Origin: Chitinophagaceae bacterium
Lineage (GTDB): Bacteria > Bacteroidota > Bacteroidia > Chitinophagales > Chitinophagaceae
Assembly: GCA_003136915.1 (NCBI GenBank)
Contig: PLEB01000183.1
Coordinates: 1 to 12,552 of the forward strand
DNA length: 12,552 bases
Direction: 5' to 3'
The position numbers and the translations under genes were made by a program. The notes under the pieces are model-generated. The model was not told where the DNA came from and did no database searches. It was given only the letters and a program-made list of their open reading frames with translations. Each line of letters starts with the position of its first letter. The first letter of the stretch is position 1. Shown in pieces: positions 6,301 to 12,552 of the stretch.

Positions 6301-6999
6301 ATGAACAGGATTAAAAAGAAACTCGTTATCCTTACCGGTGCAGGCATTAGTGCTGAAAGCGGACTAAAAACCTTTCGCGACAGCGACGGGCTATGGGAAG
6401 GCTACGACGTAAGGCAGGTTGCTACGCCGGGAGCCTGGGAGAATGATCCTGAGCTGGTGCTGGATTTTTATAATATGCGCCGCCGCAATGTGTCCGCAGC
6501 TTCCCCGAATGCGGCACATACAGGGTTGGCCCGGCTGGAAACGCAATTTGATGTACAAATCATTACTCAGAATATCGATGATCTTCATGAGAGGGCGGGC
6601 TCTACAAAAGTACTCCACCTTCACGGTGAAATATTTAAGATGCGCAGCGAAATGAATGAGCATCTTATTTATGATATCAGGGATGACATCAAACTGGGTC
6701 ATAAGGCGGAGGATGGTGCTCAGTTACGCCCTCATATTGTGTGGTTTGAAGAAGCGGTCCCCATGATAGAGCCGGCAGCGCTCCTCGTAAAATCCGCAGA
6801 TATTTTTGTTGTGATTGGAACTTCCCTTGCTGTATATCCCGCCGCAGGATTGGTCCATTATGCCGGAGCGCATATTCCTAAATTCATTGTTGATAAAAGA
6901 ATCCCTTACACATCGCAACTAAACAACCTCTCAAAAATTGAGAAGCCGGCTACGGAAGGTGTCCTGGATCTGGTAGAGATTTTAAAGGGGCAGGTCTAA
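6301..6999 (+). CDS. Sir2-family NAD-dependent protein deacylase, class III-like, lacking zinc cysteines
   Basis: The 232-residue product is a compact sirtuin that would remove acyl groups from lysines with NAD, giving nicotinamide and O-acyl-ADP-ribose. Seen: the NAD-binding GAGISAESGLKTFRD at 13-27, TQNIDDLH at 89-96, HLHG with the catalytic His108, GTSLAVYPAAGL at 173-184, and VDKR at 197-200. The acyl-pocket pair Y57 and R60 (DFYNMRRR) is the Tyr/Arg pair that marks SIRT5/CobB-type desuccinylases, so it may act on succinyl or malonyl lysine as well as acetyl lysine; that specificity is inferred. The protein contains no cysteine at all. The usual two CxxC pairs after the HLHG loop are replaced by a segment of about 40 residues (KMRSEMNEHLIYDI and following), so it cannot hold the normal structural zinc. 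It starts 28 bp after argS and has no Shine-Dalgarno sequence. Confidence 0.92.
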   Translation: MNRIKKKLVILTGAGISAESGLKTFRDSDGLWEGYDVRQVATPGAWENDPELVLDFYNMRRRNVSAASPNAAHTGLARLETQFDVQIITQNIDDLHERAGSTKVLHLHGEIFKMRSEMNEHLIYDIRDDIKLGHKAEDGAQLRPHIVWFEEAVPMIEPAALLVKSADIFVVIGTSLAVYPAAGLVHYAGAHIPKFIVDKRIPYTSQLNNLSKIEKPATEGVLDLVEILKGQV

Positions 7000-7037
7000 G
7001 TGATTATTTCAATAAATAGGATGAGTTGCTGAAGTTT

Positions 7038-8081
7038 TCATTGCTCGATTTTGATTTCCTGCCTGTAGTTTTTGAGTGATGGATCCTGGGCAATAGCATT
7101 GTCGCAGATCGCCTTTCCTTTCTGGGTATCGCCTTTTTTTTGATATGCCATACCGATCATGTAAAGTGCATGGAAGTTTTTGTCGTCGTAGGATAAGATC
7201 CTGTTCCAATATTCAATGGCCTCATCGTATTTTTTCATTTTATAACTGGTGAAAGCCAGGCCGTTCAAGAGGTCCAGGTCAGCTGGTTTTTTCACCACCA
7301 GATCCTGCAGAATCTTAAGACCTTTTGCTGCCTGACCGGACGCTATATAAGAGTCGGCCAGGTTTTCATAAAAATCATTGTCTTTTTTATATCCTTTTGC
7401 AGCTGCGATCTCGTAATAATGAATGGCTGCGTTGTCCTCATATACCGTTGCATATACCAAAGCACATTCATAGATCCATTCCGCCTTTGAGGAATCCAGA
7501 GCGATCGCCTTCTGGAAATACAGAATGGCTGGACGGTAGTTGTTCATATCAACATATGCACGTGCGATCAGGTAAGGAATTTCACCATTTTTTGGATCTT
7601 CGGCGGCGGCAGCAGGAAGATAACTGAATGCATGATTGTAGTCCTCCAGTTCATAATAACTCTTGCCAATCATAAAATAATTGTTCTTTCCGGTATGCAA
7701 CTGCAACGCCCTTGAAGCATAGCTTGCTGCCTTTTCCCAGCGCTGCAACCAGAAATTCAATATAGCGAGCTGATTAATTCCTGTCGTATCATTTTTCCGA
7801 ACCTGCATCAGTTTTTCGAAAAGGGTATCAGCGACTTCATATTTCCTTAAGGCTACTGCTGCGAGCCCGGTTTCACGCAACACATCAGCGCTTAAAGAAT
7901 CATACGAAAGGGCACGCTGAAAATCGTTGTAAGCAACCAGGTTTAACCGTTTTGATTTTTCCTCCATGGCCCTGAGATAAAAATACCGTGAACTGTCGGG
8001 TGACTGGGCACTTACCTTACAAACAGTAAGCAGAAAAATAAAAAAATTGACAAGCGATAGGCGGAAAAGCATTGTTTTCAT
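7038..8081 (-). CDS. Exported tetratricopeptide-repeat protein, unknown function
   Basis: The 347-residue product has a Sec-type signal peptide at 1-25 (MKTMLFRLSLVNFFIFLLTV, likely cut after VSA), so it should act in the periplasm or envelope. Cys21 is not in a good lipobox (LTVC, with Val at -1), so it is probably not a lipoprotein. From about residue 65 it is almost entirely TPR helix pairs, roughly eight at 34-residue spacing. The clearest are PYLIARAYVDMNNYRPAILY (169-188), LLNGLAFTSYKMKKYDEAIE (271-290) and ALYMIGMAYQKKGDTQKGKA (305-324). TPR proteins bind other proteins; the partner is unknown. Its ATG overlaps the glgB stop as ATGA (8078-8081), which points to coupled translation and membership of the glycogen operon, where it is last. 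It converges on the Sir2 gene across 38 bp, in which I see no strong terminator. Confidence 0.88.
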   Translation of the reverse strand: MKTMLFRLSLVNFFIFLLTVCKVSAQSPDSSRYFYLRAMEEKSKRLNLVAYNDFQRALSYDSLSADVLRETGLAAVALRKYEVADTLFEKLMQVRKNDTTGINQLAILNFWLQRWEKAASYASRALQLHTGKNNYFMIGKSYYELEDYNHAFSYLPAAAAEDPKNGEIPYLIARAYVDMNNYRPAILYFQKAIALDSSKAEWIYECALVYATVYEDNAAIHYYEIAAAKGYKKDNDFYENLADSYIASGQAAKGLKILQDLVVKKPADLDLLNGLAFTSYKMKKYDEAIEYWNRILSYDDKNFHALYMIGMAYQKKGDTQKGKAICDNAIAQDPSLKNYRQEIKIEQ

Positions 8082-10111
8082 TTCAGGATGACGGCTCCTA
8101 ACGGAGGCAGATGAACATTTATTTCGTACCGGTTTTGATTTTTATCAACCAGCTTTACGCCCGGATGGGGATTGAGTACATCGCCGGTTCCCCAATATTT
8201 TTTAAGATCACTGTTGAAAATTTCTTTCCAGACCGATTTACCGGAGACATAGACCTTCCAGTCATTTCTTACCGTTGGGGTCATATTGAGGATGATCAGC
8301 AGATCATTTTCCGGAAGCTTTCCCTTTCTGCTGAAAACAATCACGGACTCATTGCGGTGGTTAAGGTCCACCCATTCAAATCCATTTGTATTGAATTGGT
8401 TTTCATATAATGCAGGTTCGCTCCGAAGCAGCAAATTCAGGTCCCGCAAACAATCTTTCAGCATGCGGTGAGAATCAAATTGAAGCAGATCCCATTGAAG
8501 TTCGCTTTTGTAATTCCATTCGGCCGTGGCTCCGAATTCGTCTCCCATAAAGAGGAGCTTTCCTCCCGGGTGGGTAAACATATAAGAATACATCAGCCGG
8601 AGATTGGCAAATTTTTGCCAGTCATCCCCGGGCATTTTATAAAGCATGGGTGATTTTCCATGTACCACTTCATCATGGCTCAATGGGAGCATGAAGTTTT
8701 CATCATAGAAATACATCATGCTGAATGTAAATTTGTCCTGCAGGTCCTTGCGGAACAGGGGGTCCGCCTTAAAATAATCCAGGGTATCGTGCATCCAACC
8801 CATCATCCATTTCATTCCAAATCCCAGGCCACCTGCAAAAGTTGGTTTACTGATACCGGGCCAGTCCGTTGCTTCTTCTGCGATAGTTTGTATATCCGGG
8901 AAGTCGCGAAAAAGTGTTTCATTTAAATCTTTGATAAAGGCAATCGCTTCAATATTTCCGTCACCACCGTATTCATTCGGTTCCCACTGGTCTTTTTTGC
9001 GTGAATAATTCAATTTCAACATGGAACTCACAGCGTCTACGCGGATACCATCCGCATGGAACCGGTCGCACCAGAACCTTCCACTGCTGATGAGGAAGGA
9101 TTTCACTTCTCCCCTTTTATAATTAAAAATATAACTGTTCCAATCGGGATGAAAACCTTTGCGCATATCTGCATATTCATAGGTGTTCGTTCCGTCGAAC
9201 ATAAAGAGACCGTGCGAATCATAAGGAAAATGAGAAGGCACCCAATCCAGCAGCACGCCAATTCCGGAAGCATGGAATGCATCCACAAGCGTCATAAAAG
9301 ATTGCGGGTCGCCAAATCTGGAGGTTGGAGCAAAATAGCCAGCACCCTGGTAACCCCAACTTCCATCAAATGGGAATTCCATCACTGGCATTAGCTCGAC
9401 GTGTGTGAAGCCCATTTCCTTTACATAAGGAACAAGCTGTTCCCTTATCTGATCATAGGTATTGTAGGATTCTTCATCGAATTTGTCCGGCCGCATCCAG
9501 CTTGCAAGATGTACTTCATAAACACTCCAGGGTTTATTCAATCCGTTATGGTCCTTCCGGGTCTTCATCCATTCCTGGTCGTGCCAGGAATACCCAAGTT
9601 CCCAGGTGATGGAAGCGGTATTGGGACGTCTCTCCCAAAAATTAGCAAATGGATCTCCTTTTACGGTCTTCTTATTATTGAATCCGCTGATATGGTATTT
9701 GTATACCTCTCCTTTCGGAAGATTCGGAATGAACCCTTCCCAGATACCTGATTTTTCGAGTCTGACAAATAAAGGATGTGCTGCAGGATTCCAGTCGTTG
9801 AAATTTCCTATTACCGACACATATGTGGCATTGGGCGCCCAAACGGCAAAATAATATCCGGGCGTATCCAGTACTTTGCGCGGATGCGACCCGAAGATTT
9901 CATATAGACGGTAATGGGTCCCGTTTTGAAAATTGCTGATGTCGGAATCTGAAAAAAGAGAGTAATTCCAAACCGGTTTTGTTGAATCAACAAAATGCGT
10001 ATGTTCGTAACTGGCTATCACATGTTTACCTTCATCTAAATATACGATCTTATTCTCAGCCTGCCGTTTTTTCAATTCAGGAATAGTGATCTTTCTGGCC
10101 GGAATGCTCAT
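8078..10111 (-). CDS. glgB: 1,4-alpha-glucan branching enzyme
   Basis: The enzyme cuts alpha-1,4 glucan chains and rejoins the piece as an alpha-1,6 branch, in glycogen synthesis in the cytosol. The 677-residue product is shorter than the 728-residue E. coli enzyme, lacking most of the first N-terminal module. Seen: a CBM48-type beta-sandwich at about 75-165 (GYYFAVWAPNATYVSVIGNF at 85-104), then the GH13 barrel from about 195 with ELMPVMEFPFDGSWGYQ, LLDWVPSHF, and the catalytic triad Asp359 (GIRVDAVSSM), Glu412 (TIAEEATDWPG) and Asp480 (LSHDEVVHGKS). The spacing of these three (53 and 68 residues) equals that of E. coli GlgB D405, E458 and D526. A C-terminal beta domain ends at PPLGAVILK. 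The ATG lies 14 bp after the transporter stop, with a weak purine run before it. Its stop overlaps the TPR gene's start. Confidence 0.97.
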   Translation of the reverse strand: MSIPARKITIPELKKRQAENKIVYLDEGKHVIASYEHTHFVDSTKPVWNYSLFSDSDISNFQNGTHYRLYEIFGSHPRKVLDTPGYYFAVWAPNATYVSVIGNFNDWNPAAHPLFVRLEKSGIWEGFIPNLPKGEVYKYHISGFNNKKTVKGDPFANFWERRPNTASITWELGYSWHDQEWMKTRKDHNGLNKPWSVYEVHLASWMRPDKFDEESYNTYDQIREQLVPYVKEMGFTHVELMPVMEFPFDGSWGYQGAGYFAPTSRFGDPQSFMTLVDAFHASGIGVLLDWVPSHFPYDSHGLFMFDGTNTYEYADMRKGFHPDWNSYIFNYKRGEVKSFLISSGRFWCDRFHADGIRVDAVSSMLKLNYSRKKDQWEPNEYGGDGNIEAIAFIKDLNETLFRDFPDIQTIAEEATDWPGISKPTFAGGLGFGMKWMMGWMHDTLDYFKADPLFRKDLQDKFTFSMMYFYDENFMLPLSHDEVVHGKSPMLYKMPGDDWQKFANLRLMYSYMFTHPGGKLLFMGDEFGATAEWNYKSELQWDLLQFDSHRMLKDCLRDLNLLLRSEPALYENQFNTNGFEWVDLNHRNESVIVFSRKGKLPENDLLIILNMTPTVRNDWKVYVSGKSVWKEIFNSDLKKYWGTGDVLNPHPGVKLVDKNQNRYEINVHLPPLGAVILK

Positions 10112-10125
10112 CTTTTCCCGAATAT

Positions 10126-11517
10126 TTATGACGGTTCATTCCGGTCGATTTTTATGGCGCCGGGATCATAAACATAGATAACGCTTACTGCGGCGCAGAG
10201 CATAAAAATGCCTGCCAGAACGATAGCGTAAACGGGTTGGTTGTTATAAATATATTTTACCGCCGGGCCGCCGATAACGCCATTGACGATCTGGGGAATC
10301 GTAATAAAGAAATTGAAAATGCCCATATAGATGCCCATTTTTCCGGGTGGAATTGAACTTGAAAGAATTACATAAGGCATGGCCAGGATGCTGGCCCATG
10401 CTATGCCTACGCAGGCCATGGAAAAAATCAGGAACTCTTTGGTGGGGGCGAAAAAAAAGGAGATTAATCCTATACCTCCGATGATCAGGGAAATGGAATG
10501 GGTGCGTTTGCGACCGATCTTTTTTGCAATCGCTGGAAGAAAAAGCGCATAAATGGCCGAGACCCCATTGTAAATGCCAAAAATGACACCGGTCCAGTCC
10601 TGCGCATTGTGATACATCTTAGAGCTCTTGTCAGTAACCGGCAATCCAAAAATATGGGTGGCGATGGAATCTGTAGTGAATACCCACATGCCAAACAAAG
10701 CAAACCAAGAAAAAAATTGGACCAGCCCGAGTTGCTTCATCGTCCTTGGCATTTTTTTCAGATCCTGGAAAATATTTCCGAGGCCTTTGTCATGATCCGG
10801 ATTCTTCCCGTGATATTTTTCATATTCTGCCGGAGGATATTCCTTTGTTTTAAATACGGTCCACAGAATACTTACAATAAAAACGCTTGCTCCGATATAA
10901 AAACCCATTTTGGTATTCATGGCCACGATGCCTGGCGGTGCCTCGTTGGAAATACTGAACCAGTTGTGCAGGATATAGGGAATAAATGATCCGGCTACTG
11001 CGCCAATGCCGATCAGAAAGGTCTGGATGGAAAAACCCATGGTTCTTTGGGAATCGGGAAGATTATCGGCCACCAGGGCGCGGAAAGGCTCCATTGCCAG
11101 GTTAAAACAAGCGTCCATGATTGCCAGGAATCCGGCACCGATAAAAAGAATAGGACCGATTGCCGTGAAGAGATTTGCATTCGGCATCAGGACCAGGGCA
11201 GTTGCGGAAAGCAATGCGCCAGCCAGAAAATAAGGGCGCCTTCTGCCTAGCCTTGTCCAGGTGCGATCACTGTAATGCCCTACAATGGGCTGAATAATGA
11301 TGCCTACGATGGGTGCCACGAGCCAGAACCAGGAAAGTTTGTCAACATCGGCTCCATAATTCCGGAGAATACCGCTCGCGTTTCCATTCTGCAATGCGAA
11401 ACCAAACTGGATACCCAGGAAACCGAAACTCATATTGAATATCTGCCAGAAAGATAATCTCGGTTTGGAGACGATGCCGGTAGTGCCCGTTGCTGCGGGC
11501 ATTGTTGATGCTGACAT
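10126..11517 (-). CDS. MFS sugar transporter, SLC45/GPH-like (maltose or sucrose type)
   Basis: The 463-residue product has about twelve membrane helices in two halves split by a cytoplasmic loop at about 224-262. The SLC45/GPH marks are IQFGFALQNG in helix 1, QPIVGHYSDRTWTRLGRRRP at 76-95 (the loop 2-3 motif), MDACFNLAMEPFRALVADNL at 134-153 and an equivalent GRKR at 335-338 in the second half. Related proteins move glucosides such as sucrose or maltose, usually with protons. The position between glgC and glgB suggests that it imports a glucose-containing sugar that supplies glycogen synthesis; this is inferred, and export cannot be excluded. The start is taken at the ATG at 11517. An in-frame TTG at 11523 would add two residues. 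It follows glgC by 18 bp and precedes glgB by 14 bp, so the three are almost certainly one transcript. Confidence 0.93.
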   Translation of the reverse strand: MSASTMPAATGTTGIVSKPRLSFWQIFNMSFGFLGIQFGFALQNGNASGILRNYGADVDKLSWFWLVAPIVGIIIQPIVGHYSDRTWTRLGRRRPYFLAGALLSATALVLMPNANLFTAIGPILFIGAGFLAIMDACFNLAMEPFRALVADNLPDSQRTMGFSIQTFLIGIGAVAGSFIPYILHNWFSISNEAPPGIVAMNTKMGFYIGASVFIVSILWTVFKTKEYPPAEYEKYHGKNPDHDKGLGNIFQDLKKMPRTMKQLGLVQFFSWFALFGMWVFTTDSIATHIFGLPVTDKSSKMYHNAQDWTGVIFGIYNGVSAIYALFLPAIAKKIGRKRTHSISLIIGGIGLISFFFAPTKEFLIFSMACVGIAWASILAMPYVILSSSIPPGKMGIYMGIFNFFITIPQIVNGVIGGPAVKYIYNNQPVYAIVLAGIFMLCAAVSVIYVYDPGAIKIDRNEPS

Positions 11518-11535
11518 AAGCAATCGTTCGGTGGT

Positions 11536-12552
11536 TTAAATCACGAATCCATTCGGAATTACCGCACCCTTTTTGATAACAACGATTCCGTCTTTTACCG
11601 TGTATAAAGAATGATCGGTATTTTCCAGATGTGATCCGCCATTGATGCGGACATCATCTCCGATGCGGCAATTTTTATCTACGATGGCATTGCGGACATA
11701 ACAACGGTTTCCGATTCCCACCGACGGCAATCCATGTTGTTTATCATGTTCAATTTCCTCAATGGTTTCGTAAAAATCAATTCCCATAATGTAACTGCTC
11801 ACGATGGTGGTTCCGCTTCCGATCCTCGTACGGATGCCGATCACACTGTTTTCAATCCGGGAAGCGTTGATAATGCAACCTTCGGCAATAATCGTTTTTT
11901 CCAGTGTGGTGCCACTGATCTTGGCAGGGGGAAGCATGCGCGCGCGGGTATAGATGGAATTGTTATTATCAAAGAGATTAAAATCAGGGATATCATTGGT
12001 CAAGCCCAGGTTTGCTTCAAAAAAAGAATAAATATTTCCGATATCGGTCCAGTAACCATCGTATTGATAGCTGACTACTTTATATTTTTCCAGGGACTGG
12101 GGAAGGATTTCTTTTCCGAAGTCGGTTGCCTCAACATATTCATTCTGCAGCAGGTCCTGGAGTAATTGACGGTTGAAAATATAGATACCCATAGAAGCAA
12201 GGTATTTCCTGCCCTGAGCCTGCATCTGGGGGCCGGTATCGCTTGCCCAGTCTTTCAATATATCTTTCTTTGGTTTTTCGGTGAAAGAAGTGATAAATCC
12301 GTTTTTATCTTTCTTCATGATTCCAAAATCCGAAGCTTCACGGTCGGCTACAGGAATGGTAGCAATGGTGATTTCAGCTTTGCTGTTGATATGATTATTG
12401 ATCATGTCCATGAAATTCATCTGATAGAGTTGGTCGCCGGAAAGGATCAGAATATATTCACCTTCAAAAGGTCCGAGATGACGGAGACATTGCCTTACGG
12501 CATCTGCAGTTCCCTGGTACCAGGTCGGATTATCGGGTGTTTGTTCAGCCGC
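11536..12552 (-). CDS. glgC: Glucose-1-phosphate adenylyltransferase (ADP-glucose pyrophosphorylase), N-terminus cut by window edge
   Basis: The enzyme makes ADP-glucose from glucose-1-phosphate and ATP, the committed step of bacterial glycogen synthesis. The frame is open from the window end to the TAA at 11536, giving 338 residues with no visible true start; the ATG at 12420 is internal. Members are about 420 residues, so roughly 85 are missing, including the nucleotide-binding GGxGxRLxPLT. Seen, numbered from the first whole codon: WYQGTADAVRQ at 11-21, a hallmark of the family; SGDQLYQM at 38-45 with the catalytic Asp40; FTEKPK with Lys93 for the glucose phosphate; and DGYWTDIGNIYSFFEANL. 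A C-terminal left-handed beta-helix domain follows (SVIGIRTRIGSGTTI and later NGFVI), where allosteric effectors act in characterised relatives. It is the first visible gene of the minus-strand operon glgC, transporter, glgB, TPR; its promoter is outside the window. Confidence 0.95.
   Translation of the reverse strand, partial: AAEQTPDNPTWYQGTADAVRQCLRHLGPFEGEYILILSGDQLYQMNFMDMINNHINSKAEITIATIPVADREASDFGIMKKDKNGFITSFTEKPKKDILKDWASDTGPQMQAQGRKYLASMGIYIFNRQLLQDLLQNEYVEATDFGKEILPQSLEKYKVVSYQYDGYWTDIGNIYSFFEANLGLTNDIPDFNLFDNNNSIYTRARMLPPAKISGTTLEKTIIAEGCIINASRIENSVIGIRTRIGSGTTIVSSYIMGIDFYETIEEIEHDKQHGLPSVGIGNRCYVRNAIVDKNCRIGDDVRINGGSHLENTDHSLYTVKDGIVVIKKGAVIPNGFVI

Noticed and set aside
7000..7037. 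Terminator between the convergent Sir2 and TPR genes
   Set aside because: Only very short inverted repeats are present, such as TGAA/TTCA just inside the TPR gene; no GC stem or T run is convincing.
8016..8021. Lipoprotein signal at Cys21 of the TPR protein
   Set aside because: The residue before Cys is Val (LTVC), a poor lipobox, while VSA/Q gives a better ordinary signal-peptidase site.
11518..11523. TTG at 11523 as the transporter start
   Set aside because: It adds only two residues, and an ATG follows at 11517 with comparable spacing from glgC.
1..12552. Defence island, mobile element or novel multi-gene system
   Set aside because: All ten genes belong to known housekeeping, storage or envelope families; there is no transposase, integrase, nuclease or tandem array, and no obvious change in base composition.

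Overview
The window looks like an ordinary chromosomal stretch from a member of the Bacteroidota, most likely a Chitinophagaceae- or Sphingobacteriales-type genome. The evidence is the style of the protein families (AhcY, ArgRS with a degenerate KMSKS loop, a cysteine-free Sir2, an SLC45-like transporter beside glgB), the near absence of Shine-Dalgarno sequences in front of the starts, and two sites that match the Bacteroidota -7 box (TAnnTTTG) just upstream of start codons. The genus cannot be fixed from this sequence. There are ten protein genes, two of them cut by the window edges. I see no RNA gene, mobile element, CRISPR array or phage gene, and no gene-free stretch above about 130 bp.

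Layout. (1) 1-371, minus: 5' part of an Lrp/AsnC regulator, divergent from (2) 489-1814, plus: S-adenosylhomocysteine hydrolase. A strong hairpin at 1841-1875 separates ahcY from (3) a two-gene minus-strand unit: a Tat-signal sugar-isomerase-like TIM-barrel protein (2844-3755), then an alpha/beta hydrolase (1880-2818). (4) 3756-3883 is a spacer with short repeats and inverted repeats. (5) A GtrA-family membrane protein (3884-4405, minus) is divergent from (6) argS (4491-6272, plus) and a Sir2-type deacylase (6301-6999, plus). (7) From 12552 down to 7038 on the minus strand lies a glycogen operon: glgC (truncated by the window end), an SLC45/GPH-like sugar transporter, glgB, and an exported TPR protein whose ATG overlaps the glgB stop.

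How the genes work together. GlgC makes ADP-glucose and GlgB branches the growing glucan, so the minus-strand operon is for glycogen storage. The transporter probably brings in a glucoside such as maltose or sucrose that feeds it, and the TPR protein is an unassigned passenger. AhcY removes S-adenosylhomocysteine in the methyl cycle and may be controlled by the divergent Lrp-type regulator. ArgS and Sir2 are housekeeping genes. I did not find a convincing new biological system. The points most worth checking are the Sir2 protein with no zinc cysteines, the gene pairing at the end of the glycogen operon, the -7 boxes placed very close to start codons, and the small repeats around 3810-3896.
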